Shown: positions 43,199 to 52,723, counted from the stretch's first letter. The stretch: 64,000 nt of DNA from Streptomyces sp. SAI-135 (GCF_029893805.1 NZ_JARXYP010000001.1:930001-994000); one strand, 5' to 3'. Made by a program: numbers and translations. Notes: a model not told the origin generated them from the sequence alone.

Positions 43199-43280
43199 GT
43201 GAGTCTCCTTGCCTAAGTGTTGTCCGTGAATGATCTTCAGCGTGGTCAGGGTGCGGCCGGCCGATGCGAGGGCCTGGCGT

Positions 43281-44030
43281 CTATTCGGCGAGGTTGAGGT
43301 TGTGCAGACGGGCGATGCCGAGCATCGCGTGATGGACGCTGTTGCCCTTGAGGCGGCAATCCCGCAGGGTCTTCCAGCACTTCATACGGGCGAAGACGTG
43401 CTCGACGCGGGCGCGGACCTGTTTGTGGGAGGTGTTGTGGGCCTCCTGCCAGTCGGTCAGTTCTTCGCTTTTGCGGCGTCGGTGCGGCATCAGCAGGCCG
43501 GTGCCGGACAGCCGCCGTCCGCGGTGGTCATCGTCTTGCCGACGGCATCCTTCGCGCCGGATTCCTCCCACGCCTTGCAGTCGTTGCGGTTACCGGGCGG
43601 CGGCCGGCCGACGACCACGACGAGCCGGGTGTCGGCATCGGTGCCGACCTGGTGGTTCGTGGAGTAGCGGTAGTTCTTTGACCGCTCGGCGACCGCGTGG
43701 TCGCGGGTGGGAAACAGGGTGCCGTCCACGATCAGCACGGTGTCCTGCGCGAACCGCTGGCGCGGCTGGAGTGCGAGCTTCGGCCCGAGATGGTCGATGA
43801 TCCGGTCGGCGGCCGACTTCGAGACGCCGAAGAGCGGGGCGAGCTGGCGCAGCGTCAGGTTCGTGCGCCAGTACGCCGCGACCAGCAGTACCCGGTCCTC
43901 CAACGGCAGGCTCCACGGCCGTCAGCGCCGCAGCTCGTCCGTGATCTCACGCCGCACCACGGTCATCAACTTCCCGAAGCGGCGCGGGCTCGGCCCGGGG
44001 AACGGGGCTGTCCAGGACGGCTCCGAGGCC
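43281..44030 (-). pseudogene. IS5-family transposase with stop codon and frameshift
   Basis: From 44030 the frame reads MTVVRREITDELRR, a TGA, then PWSLPLEDRVLLVAAYWRTN, FGVSKSAADRIIDHLGPKLA and LIVDGTLFPTRDHAVAERS. Near 43500 it shifts to a frame ending SHKQVRARVEHVFARMKCWK and LGIARLHNLNLAE. The parts line up as a nearly complete DDE_4-type IS5 transposase, so only two lesions inactivate it. It separates the MBL gene from the next hydrolase. Confidence 0.75.
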
Positions 44031-44113
44031 GTGATCACACCAGCCAAACCAAGATCATCCCGCCTGTGACCAGGCGCTACGGGACAACCCATAGGGGTGT
44101 GCGGGGGTGGTTG

Positions 44114-44920
44114 TTACCGGTCGCCGATGTCGAGCAGTGCGCCGAGCAGTTCTTCGGGTGTCTCGATTTGCGGCATGTGGCCTGCGCGGGGCAGTGGGGT
44201 GAATGCCGCGATCGGGAGTGCTCGCGCGTATGCCCTGCCGTATTCGGTGGTGACGATTCGGTCGCTTTCTCCCCACACGACATGGAAGGGGATGTGTATG
44301 TCGGCGAGTCGTTTGGCGAGTGTCGGGTCGGACATGGTGAGGCCGGTGTAGCTGACGAGCGCGGCGACGTCTGGTCCTGGTCCCTTGCCGCCGGTGTGTG
44401 TCGGGGTGGGTGCCCTGCGGGGGTCGTGGAAGGAGCGGGTGTGCAGTTCGGTGGGGGTCAGGCCCCTGAGGTCCGCCATCGGGCTGCCGTCGACTTCGAT
44501 GCCGATTCCGTTGATGATCACTCCGCCGCTGACGCGGGGGCTGCCCTGGAGGGCGATCTCCGCGGCCAGCCATCCGCCGAAGGAGTTGCCGATCACGGTG
44601 ACGTCGCTGACGTCGAGTGTGTCGAGCATCGCGATGTATGCCTTCGCGAGGTCGGTGACGCTGGTGAGTGCGGTGTTCCTCGGGGTGCCGTCGAAGCCGG
44701 GGTGCGTGGGCAGGAAGACGCGGGAATGAGTGCGCTCGGCCAGCAGGTCGGCGAATCCTGCCATGGTCGCCGGGCCGCCCCCGCCGTGGAGCAGCAGGTA
44801 CGGGCGGGTGCGGTCGCGGTCTTGGACGGTCACGTCCACCGGGCCGAGGGAACTCACGTGGACGGTGGCGGTTTCGGTGCGGGTGGGGCGCAGGCTGCCG
44901 GCTGCGATCGGTTTGCTCAT
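44114..44920 (-). CDS. Alpha/beta hydrolase (serine type)
   Basis: This 268-aa protein has oxyanion-hole strand YLLLHGGGGP, nucleophile Ser113 in GNSFGG, an acid in VVWGESDRIV and His in PRAGHMPQIE. It is a general ester or C-C bond hydrolase and stands alone. A 30-bp perfect palindrome lies 45-74 bp before the start, so it is probably under tight repression. GAAGAGGGAAG precedes ATG 44920. Confidence 0.85.
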   Translation of the reverse strand: MSKPIAAGSLRPTRTETATVHVSSLGPVDVTVQDRDRTRPYLLLHGGGGPATMAGFADLLAERTHSRVFLPTHPGFDGTPRNTALTSVTDLAKAYIAMLDTLDVSDVTVIGNSFGGWLAAEIALQGSPRVSGGVIINGIGIEVDGSPMADLRGLTPTELHTRSFHDPRRAPTPTHTGGKGPGPDVAALVSYTGLTMSDPTLAKRLADIHIPFHVVWGESDRIVTTEYGRAYARALPIAAFTPLPRAGHMPQIETPEELLGALLDIGDR

Positions 44921-44964
44921 CGCTTCCCTCTTCTCCAAGGCTTGAGGCTTATGTAAGGAACCTA

Positions 44965-44994
44965 GATCAGGTTGCTTATATAAGCAACCTGATC
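44965..44994. promoter_or_regulatory. 30-bp perfect palindrome, MarR-type operator candidate
   Basis: The half-site GATCAGGTTGCTTAT is followed directly by its exact complement. The core TTGCTTATATAAGCAA resembles MarR-family sites (TTGCnnnnnnGCAA), and the hydrolase promoter must overlap it. No regulator gene is adjacent; a MarR gene lies at 46.3 kb. Confidence 0.75.
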
Positions 44995-45109
44995 CGGCCC
45001 CGGTTCTGTGAAGGAAGCGTGTAGCCCGTCCGGACGTCGAATGCCTATTTGGGCCGTTATAGAAGCTTTAAGGTCTATGTCATCAGAGGGCTGGAAGCGG
45101 TGCTGCAGA

Positions 45110-45507
45110 TCGCCTCCGTGAAGCCGCGCGGGTCGCGGCCCGCGCCGATGAGCTCCAAGCGCTGCGCGAGCTCGGCACCCTGGAGCAGTCCGAGCGCCGC
45201 GACGGGGACGGAGCCGTCCGTGACGAACTCACCCGGCGAGCCGGCGGGTACGTCCAGGCCGACGTCGACGCCTGGCTCGCCACGCCCTCGCCGCGCACCT
45301 CGGGCACTACCGCGACCCGGCCGCCCGCGAGGAAGCCGCCGGCCTTCTCACCCTGCCGGTCCTCGCGCACGCCGCGCTGCTCACCGAACTCGCCGCCTGC
45401 TCCCCGGCGTCGACGTCGAGCAGCTGGCGTTCACGGCCCGGCTCGCCACCGCCGAACCCGAAGCAGCCGGTGACCTCGCCGTGTTCCTCGCTCGCGTCCG
45501 CCCGTAA
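45110..45507 (+). pseudogene. Frameshifted hypothetical, Ala/Glu-rich
   Basis: Successive frames read ARADELQALRELGTLEQSER, ELTRRAGGYVQADVDAWLA, then after a shift DPAAREEAAGLLTLPVLAHA and after another GVDVEQLAFTARLATAEPEA to a stop at 45507. The spacing suggests one helical protein of about 140 residues with lost bases. I do not know the family. A strong terminator follows. Confidence 0.4.
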
Positions 45508-45538
45508 CGCAGTATTCGCACGACCCAGTCGGCTCACG

Positions 45539-45570
45539 GATGCTGCACGGCTGGGGAGCCGTGCAGCATC
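45539..45570. terminator. 14-bp perfect hairpin with GGGG loop
   Basis: GATGCTGCACGGCT (45539-45552) and AGCCGTGCAGCATC (45557-45570) form the best stem-loop in the window, 32 bp after the stop of the decayed gene. Confidence 0.75.
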
Positions 45571-45899
45571 AAGGAAGTCTCTGGGAAGGCAGCACATCGG
45601 GTGTCGCGTACGTCAGGCCGGGACGAGCACCTAGTCACCCAACGTACACAAGGTGTGGTCCGCCGGAGGAGTTTGCGGGCCACGGACAACGGTGCCCGGC
45701 TGCCGCCGCATGGCCCCTTCCTTGGACCTTCCTGCCGAAGTGCTCTCGACGGTCGTTGCGGACGGCAGACGAGACCTTCGAGACCCGGTCCGGAATCGCC
45801 TGGTCGAGAATCCACTCGCAACACGAACCGCATCCGCGCCCTCGCCGGCCCCGCGAGCCCGGCCGGGGGGCGGCGCCGGACACCCTGGCCGGACGTAGG

Positions 45900-46260
45900 C
45901 GTACCGGCCTCGCAGCGTCCAGTTCAGACGGATGAGGAGGATATCAACGCACGTGGCAGTGCCTCTCTTGCGGCACTGCGCCTCGGCCATCACAGCCGCG
46001 AGGTCCTCGCGTGACGGGAAGATGCAGACACAGTGCTTGCGGGCGCCTCGCTCGCGGTGGCGCCGGGTGTGCCGGCCGAGGAAAACAAGGCCCTCGTCAA
46101 TGTAGGTGACCGACATCTTCTCTGGTGACAGGCGCAGACCCATCGAGGAGAGAACCTGGGCGACCTCTTCCTCGAGCACCTCCGCGTCGACCTTGGTGCC
46201 CGACACCACCAGACACCGGTCGTCCGCTTATGCCGTGCGCCAGGTAATACCGACTGCAGC
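45900..46260 (-). pseudogene. Group II intron reverse transcriptase/maturase remnant
   Basis: The minus strand reads ADDRCLVVSGTKVDAEVLEE, VLSSMGLRLSPEKMSVTYID and LVFLGRHTRRHRERG, then DILLIRLNWTLRGRYAYVRP, i.e. RT domain 5 (YADD box) through the thumb. The codon before ADD is TAA, so the catalytic Tyr has become a stop. The 5' half of the enzyme and the intron RNA are not visible. Bases 45571-45899 contain only degenerate sequence. Confidence 0.7.
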
Positions 46261-46272
46261 GGCGACGGCCTG

Positions 46273-46761
46273 TCATGAACCGTTGTCAGCGCACAATGTT
46301 ACTTGTTGGTACCGGGAGCCCCGCGCGGCGATCCGCTGCAGTAGCGAGCGCAGCGACTTCATCTCGGCGAGGGAAAAGTCGGCCAATAGTTCGGCTTCGG
46401 CGATCACGGTCGCTTTGCGCAACTCGCGCAGCCGGGCAGTACCGGCAGGCGTCGCTCGGATGAGCTTGCTGCGACGGTCGCTGGGATCCGGCACCCGCTC
46501 GACCAGACCGGCAGTCTCAAGGTCGTCGATCAGGTAGACCATCACGGTCCGGTCGAGACCAAGACACCTGGCCAACTCCGCTTGATTGCGCGGCGTCGGG
46601 TCGGCCGCTTCACACAACGCCTGGAAGCCGCGCGGCCCGTGCGGTAGATCGCCCACGGCCTCGCGCATCACGCTCAGATGGATCCGAAAGCTCTCGCCCA
46701 GTAGCCAGGTCAGGGGTTCGTCGAAGTCCTCAGGCGCACCTTGAGCTGTTGATTCCGGCAT
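46273..46761 (-). CDS. MarR-family regulator
   Basis: This 162-aa protein has LPHGPRGFQALCEAA, then the HTH RNQAELARCLGLDRTVMVYLI and wing DPSDRRSKLIRATPAG. It is divergent from an FMN azoreductase 100 bp away with repeated GACAAT/CTGACT motifs between them, a typical MarR-azoreductase redox pair. Confidence 0.9.
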   Translation of the reverse strand: MPESTAQGAPEDFDEPLTWLLGESFRIHLSVMREAVGDLPHGPRGFQALCEAADPTPRNQAELARCLGLDRTVMVYLIDDLETAGLVERVPDPSDRRSKLIRATPAGTARLRELRKATVIAEAELLADFSLAEMKSLRSLLQRIAARGSRYQQVTLCADNGS

Positions 46762-46788
46762 GACCTCAGCCTATCGCAACACGAGAGC

Positions 46789-46850
46789 TTGACAATAGTC
46801 TGACTCGCAGACATTCTTGATCCACAACGAGTTGTAAGTCAGATTGTCTA
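46789..46850. promoter_or_regulatory. Divergent MarR/azoreductase control region
   Basis: GACAATAGTCTGACT (46791-46805) and AGTCAGATTGTC (46838-46849) are inverted copies of one element, apart from a 3-bp insertion in the left arm. TTGACA at 46789-46794 is a good -35. The pair probably brackets the azoreductase promoter as MarR half-sites. Confidence 0.5.
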
Positions 46851-46861
46851 AGGAGCAACCA

Positions 46862-47518
46862 ATGGCGCGTCTGCTGTACGTCGATTCCTCGGTGTTCACG
46901 GAGGAATCCGTGTCGAAGGAGATCGCCAAGAACTTCCTCGATGTCTGGACCCAGGAGCACCCGGGGGGCGAGGTCGTCCACCGCGACCTGGGCTCCAACC
47001 CGGTCCTTCCGGTGAGCCGGTCTGCGGTGCTGGCCGAGTTCACACCCGCCGACAACCGCACCCCGGAGCAGAAGGAAGCGGCAGAGAAGCGCTACGAGCT
47101 GATGAACGAGGTGCTCGAGGCGGACGCCTTCCTTTTCGCGGTGCCGATGTACAACTGGGGGGTGCCAGGGTCATTCAAGGACTGGGTCGACCAGGTCCTG
47201 GTGACCGGCAAGACCTTCGGCCTTGACCCGCTGCCGCTCGTCGGCCGCCCCGCGACCGCGGTGCTGACCTATGGCGGTGGCTACTTCCCCGGCGCCCCGA
47301 ACGAGGGTTGGGACCACGTACAGCCGTACCTGGAGACACTGCTGGTCAAGGCCCTCGGTCTTGACGTGCGTTTCGTCGTGGTCCAGCTCACCGGCGTCGA
47401 ACGCATGGGTTTGGTCGATCTGATCCCGCAGGCCAAGGAGTTCCGCGCCAAGGGCCGCCAGGACGCCGCGGCCCACGCCAAGGAGATCGCCGCACGCTTC
47501 GAGGAGGCCGCGGCCTGA
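46862..47518 (+). CDS. FMN-dependent NADH:quinone/azo oxidoreductase (AzoR-like)
   Basis: This 218-aa flavodoxin-fold protein has LLYVDSSVFTEESVSKEIA (phosphate-binding loop), VPMYNWGVPGSFKDWVDQV and TYGGGYFPGAPNEGWDH, as in AzoR-type FMN reductases that reduce quinones and azo dyes using NAD(P)H. AAGGAG precedes ATG 46862. It is probably induced by electrophiles through the divergent MarR. Confidence 0.9.
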   Translation: MARLLYVDSSVFTEESVSKEIAKNFLDVWTQEHPGGEVVHRDLGSNPVLPVSRSAVLAEFTPADNRTPEQKEAAEKRYELMNEVLEADAFLFAVPMYNWGVPGSFKDWVDQVLVTGKTFGLDPLPLVGRPATAVLTYGGGYFPGAPNEGWDHVQPYLETLLVKALGLDVRFVVVQLTGVERMGLVDLIPQAKEFRAKGRQDAAAHAKEIAARFEEAAA

Positions 47519-47534
47519 TCCCGGGGATCCGGCG

Positions 47535-47570
47535 TGGTGGGCGGCATCGGCGCCGCCTCACCGCCCACCA
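47535..47570 (+). terminator. Terminator after the azoreductase
   Basis: TGGTGGGCGG (47535-47544) and CCGCCCACCA (47561-47570) form a 10-bp stem 17 bp after the stop codon. Confidence 0.6.
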
Positions 47571-47818
47571 TGCTGCTCACCCGTCCGAGTCTTCGCGATG
47601 CTCCCGGGACTCCCTCGCCACTCATGCGTCGCAGGCATGGGCAAACGCGTACTGCGACCGCCGAGATCATCGCTGCCGGCCGACAGGCGGCGCCCCAAAG
47701 CCCGGTAGCGTTCTGCCCATGAGGTGACATGAAGGGCAGGGCCGCGGAGGCCAAGTGGTGGGGCCGGTGCCTGGCCGCCGAGAAGGCGACGAGGACGTTC
47801 TCCGGATCCTCCGGCGCG

Positions 47819-48294
47819 TCATCCGGCGGCGCGGCCGGCGGGTGCTTCCTCGAAGTCGACGGCGTGGATGACGCCCGGCCGGGACCGCGGCCGCCGTCCA
47901 GCTTCTGCAGGACCCAGCCCGACGGCCGGCGCTCCGCGAGCATCTGCTGCTCGGTCGCCGGCTGCGGCAGTCCGGTCGCGGGGACGTCGTCGTACGAGAC
48001 TCCGGGTACGGGAAGACGGGCTCCACCTGGCCAGGGCGTGTTCTGCCGGGCCGGGACGGCCGCCTTGTACAGCCAGGCGCCCGGGACCTGCTGGCGCTCC
48101 TGCTCCGACCAGCCCAGCGGGTCCGGGTAGGCACGGGAGGTGGCAAGCCAGTAGCCCTCGGAACGCTGCCAGGCCTCCATCGGTTCGACGGAGTACGGCA
48201 GCCGCTTGTACAGGGCGGTGAGGCCGGCCCGCACCTGGTTGAGTTCCTGCCGTGCTGCGATGTGGTGGCCGGGGAAGTCGTACGTGGTCGCCAC
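47819..48294 (-). pseudogene. Frameshifted Streptomyces hypothetical (DUF6233-like C-terminus)
   Basis: From 48294 the frame gives MATTYDFPGHHIAARQELNQ, LYKRLPYSVEPMEAWQRSEG and YPDPLGWSEQERQQV, then VSYDDVPATGLPQPATEQQ and ERRPSGWVLQKLDGGRG. Near 47885 a base is gained or lost and the expected VIHAVDFEEAPAG continues in another frame. The end resembles small Streptomyces proteins of the DUF6233 kind. Bases 47571-47818 and 48295-48439 hold nothing clear. Confidence 0.45.
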
Positions 48295-48439
48295 GGCCCC
48301 AACAGCGGTTCGACCCGGAGACCGCGCTGCCCATACGACGCGGCGGCACTCCGCCCGGCTCAGGGCTGGTCAGGCGGGGCGTCCTGCAGTTACCAGCCGT
48401 GGGCGGCCATGCACTCCTTCGTCCACTCCATCAGATGCG

Positions 48440-49215
48440 ATCTGAGGAGTGCCCGTGGCGGTCGCGTTCCCACTGTTCGACCCTGTCGGGCGGTGCTCCA
48501 GGCCGCGGTTTTCTCGGCGGGGTGATGGCTTGCCCGCGGTGGTCACGGCTCAGGCCGAGGTAGCCGTCGTCCAGGAGGACCTCGACGTCGGGGAAGTACT
48601 GGAAGCAGATGGCGATGCCCTCGGTGCGGGCGGCTGTGGCGTCAGTGCATACGACCAGGCCGCAGGGTGTCGGTCCATAACGTGCGAGCCCGCCAGTCGG
48701 CGATGACGGTGGCCTTCATGGTGTTCTGTCTTCTTCCCGGAGACGAATGCGCGCCGTCCGCCGCGGCCGGCCGGTGGCCGGCGGACCTGGATCTCGGTGG
48801 CGCCCAGCCGCAGTTCGATGCGCTCGGCCTGGGCATGGGCGAACACGTCAGCCAGCGTTCGTAATCGCCGGCCGGGGCGGTCGGGGACCGCGCACCCCCG
48901 CTCGGCCAGGAGCGTGCGTACCTCACCGATCGCACGGGTGACAGTGGAGCGGTCGACGCCGAACAGCAGGCCCAGCACCGAGTGCGGCAGGTCGTGCCGC
49001 AGATGGATCCGCGTGGCCACCAGCCAGTCGACGAAGACCAGCCGGTGACGGGCGCCAGCTCCCGCGGCCCGCTTCCGGACCCCGCCGCGTGCAGCATGGC
49101 GACGACCCTCAACCCCGGCCTGCCAGGGCTCCGCCAACTCCTCCACCAGGAGCGCGAGATGACGCCCCGAGATCCCGGTGAACAGCCGATGCGCCAGCAC
49201 TGCCCGATTGACCAT
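48440..49215 (-). pseudogene. IS5-family (HTH plus DDE_4) transposase, frameshifted
   Basis: From 49215: MVNRAVLAHRLFTGISGRHL, RHRLVFVDWLVATRIHLRHD, LGLLFGVDRSTVTRAIGEVR and ELRLGATEIQVRRPPAGRGG. The protein then continues in a second frame with NTMKATVIADWRARTLWTDT and in a third with TDATAARTEGIAICFQYFPD and EVLLDDGYLGLSRDH. All blocks of a DDE_4 transposase are present in order but in three frames. Bases 49216-49601 carry no gene. Confidence 0.75.
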
Positions 49216-49601
49216 GATCACCACAGACGGGATCATGCCACCGGCCAGGCACAACGCCTCCCCCGCTGTCACGCACCAACTCGTAAGCGCTGGCCACCGG
49301 CCGATCACCACAACGAGCGTGACTCGGCCAAGGGTTGGACCAACAGCCAGGGTGCCCGGTTTGGGAGTCGCTTCTCAGTGATCGTGTGGGTGCCGGGTCT
49401 GAAACAGCACCGACCGGGGCTGCCTGCGTCCCCGTCTTCTTGTCCTCACGTCTGCGGCACGTATGAGGGGCACCTTCGGTCCAGCCTCGTGGCATGTCGT
49501 CGTGTCGCACGGCTCGGCGTGCTCGCACGGTCCATCGATTAGGCTGATGCCCAGCTCAAGTCGCTTCCTGTGGCTGCTGTACGACAGAAGGTGCCCATCG
49601 G

Positions 49602-50393
49602 ATGTCAGAAGAACGCGAGACTGCGTCGCCCCATGTCATCACATCCGTCGTGAAGTCGCTGACCTTGCTTCAGGTGTTCTCCGACGACATTCCGCGGGTG
49701 ACGGTTTCTCGTGCGGCAGAGCTGACCGGCATGACCCGACCGAGCGCCCGGCGGATCCTGCTCACCTTCGTCGACCAGGGGTTCATGTACACGGACGGGC
49801 GTGAGTACTGGTTGAGCCCGAAGGTGATGCGGCTCGGGTTCGGATACTTGTCGACCTTGCCGTTCTGGGAGACGGCGCAACCGCATCTGCGGGAGCTGGC
49901 CACCACCCTGCAGGAGTCGTGTTCGCTCGCCACTTTGGACGGCGATGAGGTGGTCTACGTGATTCGAGTTCCCGTCCGGGAAGGACTCCTCGCCCTCAAC
50001 GTGGGCTCGCGGCTGCCCGCCCACGCCACGTCCCTGGGCAAGGCCTTGCTCGCAACCAGTCGCCCGGAGACCGTCGAGCGGTTCCTGGCGTCCGGGCCGT
50101 TTCCCGCGCTCACCGAGAACACCATCACCGAAGCGAGTGAGATGGACGCGGAGTTCACGCGAATCCGCCGGCGTGGTTACGCGACGGCGAACGGTGAGCG
50201 GGAGCTGGGGGTCCGCTCGGCAGCGGCGCCGGTCCTCGGCGCCGACGGCTATTCGGTCGCGGCGATCAACGTCACGGCCAACTCCGTACGGGTGTCGCAG
50301 CAGACGCTGGTGGAGAAATACGCACCGGCGGTCGTCAGAACCGCCGGTGCGATCTCGGCAACGCTCGGCTACCGTGCGGATCCCACCCCGTAG
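49602..50393 (+). CDS. IclR-family regulator (PcaU/PobR-like)
   Basis: This 263-aa protein has an N-terminal winged helix (VSRAAELTGMTRPSARRILL) and an IclR effector domain (LSTLPFWETAQPHLRELATT, GSRLPAHATSLGKALLATSR, GERELGVRSAAAPVLG). IclR proteins of this subgroup regulate aromatic acid and protocatechuate-type catabolic genes. It ends 12 bp before the convergent transporter gene and is the obvious regulator of the catabolic block to 56.9 kb. Confidence 0.9.
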   Translation: MSEERETASPHVITSVVKSLTLLQVFSDDIPRVTVSRAAELTGMTRPSARRILLTFVDQGFMYTDGREYWLSPKVMRLGFGYLSTLPFWETAQPHLRELATTLQESCSLATLDGDEVVYVIRVPVREGLLALNVGSRLPAHATSLGKALLATSRPETVERFLASGPFPALTENTITEASEMDAEFTRIRRRGYATANGERELGVRSAAAPVLGADGYSVAAINVTANSVRVSQQTLVEKYAPAVVRTAGAISATLGYRADPTP

Positions 50394-50405
50394 CCGACGG
50401 CTGGA

Positions 50406-51755
50406 TCAGTCGTGGTGCAGGTCGATGCCCTTGGTCTCACGAAGGGTGAGTGCCGCTATGGTGCTCACCGCCGCACAGAAAATGAAGTAGAACGTGGGCG
50501 ACAGGTTGTTGTCGGAGACCGTGATCAGCCATGTCGCGATGAACGGTGCAGTGCCGCCGAGCAGCGAGTTCGAGATGTTGTTCCCGAAGGCGATGCCGCT
50601 GTAGCGCACCGAGGTCTTCAGCATCTCGGCGAAGGTGGTGAACGCGGATCCGTTGACCAGTGACACGAGGGCCATCAGGACGCACTGTGCGGTGATGGCC
50701 GGCCACACCGCCTCCTGGGCCATCAGCGCGAACATCGGGTACGCCGCCACGCCGGAGGCCACGCTGCCGATCGCGAGGACGGGTTTGCGGCCGAAGCGGT
50801 CCGAGAGCATGCCGGAGATCGGCATGCACAGACAGCCGACGACGAGGGCGAGACTGGTGGACAGGAAGGCCGTCCGCGGCGAGTGCCCGCCCACGGTCTG
50901 CAGGTAGGTCGCCGCGTACACGCTGGAGAGGTAGTACCCGCCGGTGATCACCGCGCCAAGACAGGCGATCCTCACGATCGTGGTGCCGGATGTGCGGAAC
51001 AGCTCCTTGATGGGGAGATCCGCGGTTTCGCCGTTGTCCTGGGTCCGCTGGAACTCGGGGGTGTCCTCAAGCTGACTCCGGATCCACAGCCCGACGACGC
51101 CGATCGGCAGGGACAGCAGGAACGGGAGCCGCCAGGCCCAGTCGGTGATGGTCTCGGCGGGAAACCAGCTGGTCGCGGCCAACGCGACGAGGGATGCGAG
51201 GATCGAGCCGAGGTAGGTGCCGGTGTTCACCAGGGAGGTGAACGTGGCTCGGCGGTGCGCCGGCGCCGACTCGGCGACGAAAGCGTTGGCGCCCGAGAGT
51301 TCTCCGCCCGCGGCAAACCCTTGCAGGCAGCGGGTGAGGACCAGCAGGACTGTGGCCCAGATGCCGAGCGTCACGTGTGTCGGCAGGACGCCGATCAGTG
51401 CGGTCGACAGCACCATGAGCAGGATGGTCCACGACAGTGCGCGCTTGCGGCCGTAGCGGTCGCCCATGTGACCGAAGAAGACACCACCGGGGAGCCGGAG
51501 GAAGAACGCCACCGCGAACGTCGCGAAGGTGCCGAGAAGCTCGGCGTTCGGGTCTGAGGAGACGAAGAACAGGGCCCCCAGCATGGTGGCCATATAGCCG
51601 TAGATCCCGAAGTCGTAGTACTCGACGACGGTGCCGCAGATCGCGGCGGTCAGGGTCTTGGCCGGTTTCTGCCGTACGATCCTCCCCGGCCCCGGCGGGA
51701 CAGCCGTCCCGGTATCACTGCCTGGGCTCATGACGTTGTTGACGGTCGGCTCCAT
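50406..51755 (-). CDS. MHS-family MFS transporter
   Basis: This 449-aa protein has 12 probable membrane helices. The N-terminal signature GTVVEYYDFGIYGYMATMLG, the loop GHMGDRYGRKRALSW and QGFAAGGELSGANAFVAESA place it in the metabolite:H+ symporter (shikimate, proline/betaine, alpha-ketoglutarate) group. It probably imports the carboxylic-acid substrate of the adjacent enzymes. GAGAGG is better spaced for ATG 51755 than for ATG 51761. It lies last in the minus-strand operon, 62 bp after the amidohydrolase. Confidence 0.9.
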   Translation of the reverse strand: MEPTVNNVMSPGSDTGTAVPPGPGRIVRQKPAKTLTAAICGTVVEYYDFGIYGYMATMLGALFFVSSDPNAELLGTFATFAVAFFLRLPGGVFFGHMGDRYGRKRALSWTILLMVLSTALIGVLPTHVTLGIWATVLLVLTRCLQGFAAGGELSGANAFVAESAPAHRRATFTSLVNTGTYLGSILASLVALAATSWFPAETITDWAWRLPFLLSLPIGVVGLWIRSQLEDTPEFQRTQDNGETADLPIKELFRTSGTTIVRIACLGAVITGGYYLSSVYAATYLQTVGGHSPRTAFLSTSLALVVGCLCMPISGMLSDRFGRKPVLAIGSVASGVAAYPMFALMAQEAVWPAITAQCVLMALVSLVNGSAFTTFAEMLKTSVRYSGIAFGNNISNSLLGGTAPFIATWLITVSDNNLSPTFYFIFCAAVSTIAALTLRETKGIDLHHD

Positions 51756-51817
51756 TGCCATTCCTCTCTGGGGTCCTGAACTGCCGGACGATGCGGCTCG
51801 TGATGGTGGGACTTGAA

Positions 51818-52723
51818 TCAGGTGGCGTTCAGGAAGGTCAGGGGATTTTCGACGAGAAGGCGTCTGCGGTCGCCCTCGGTGGGCGCGAACTGCTCGATCA
51901 GTTCGGCGCGGTAGGCATCGGAAGGAGTCCATCCGCGGCTTTGCGGGTGGGGAAAGTCGGTGCCCCAGAGCGTTCGCTCAGGAGCGTGTGCCGTGAGGGT
52001 TCTGGCGACGCCGACGGCATCGGTGAATGGTGGCGGTTCGATGCTCAGCCGGTCGATTCCGCTGAGCTTGACCCAGACGTGGCCGGCGTCGAGCAGCCGT
52101 AGCAGCGCGGCGAGGCGAGCGTCCGCCGCGCTGGAGGCGAGGTCGAAGCGGGCCATGTGGTCGATCACGACGCGGGCACCGAGCGACGCGATCACGTCCT
52201 CGTGGTCGAGTACGTCGGCGCCCATGAGGTGCAGCTCGATGTGCCAGTCGCGGGCTCGCGCGATCGCCGCGAGCCGGTCGAGTTCGGCCGGGGTGGGCAC
52301 GTCGGCCAGCTCAGGCAGGAAGTGCACCCGCATCCCGCGTACACCGGCCTCGTGCAGTACGTCGAGTTCCGCCTCGGTCACCTCGGGGGTCAGCAGGGCG
52401 ACACCGCGGTGGCGGCCCTCGCCCTTGCGCAGGGCGTCCAGCAGCACACGGTGGTCCGAGCCGTGCGCCACGGACTGCACGATGAGGGTCCGTTCTATGC
52501 CCAGCGCGGCATGCAGTCGTCCCAGGTCCTCGGCGGTCGCGTCCGGCGGAGTGGAGCGGGCGCCCCGCGCATAGGGAAAGCGCGATACTGGCCCGATCAC
52601 ATGGCAGTGCATGTCCCATGCGCCGGGCGGGAGGGCGAGCGTGGGGCGTCGCGGTTCCGGGTCCGGCGGCAGCGACACCTCGTGCGGGCCCAGGTCGACG
52701 ACGTCGTGATCGTTCAGTCGCAT
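51818..52723 (-). CDS. Amidohydrolase-2 family lactonase-like enzyme
   Basis: This 301-aa TIM-barrel protein has WDMHCHVIGP (His39-x-His41), FPYARGARSTPPDATAE, VVIDHMARFD and LWGTDFPHPQSRG with the late catalytic Asp. These features fit the family of 2-pyrone-4,6-dicarboxylate lactonase (LigI) and sulfomuconolactone or sugar-lactone hydrolases. It likely opens a lactone in the pathway. Its ATG overlaps the SDR gene by 10 bp, indicating coupling. Confidence 0.85.
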   Translation of the reverse strand: MRLNDHDVVDLGPHEVSLPPDPEPRRPTLALPPGAWDMHCHVIGPVSRFPYARGARSTPPDATAEDLGRLHAALGIERTLIVQSVAHGSDHRVLLDALRKGEGRHRGVALLTPEVTEAELDVLHEAGVRGMRVHFLPELADVPTPAELDRLAAIARARDWHIELHLMGADVLDHEDVIASLGARVVIDHMARFDLASSAADARLAALLRLLDAGHVWVKLSGIDRLSIEPPPFTDAVGVARTLTAHAPERTLWGTDFPHPQSRGWTPSDAYRAELIEQFAPTEGDRRRLLVENPLTFLNAT

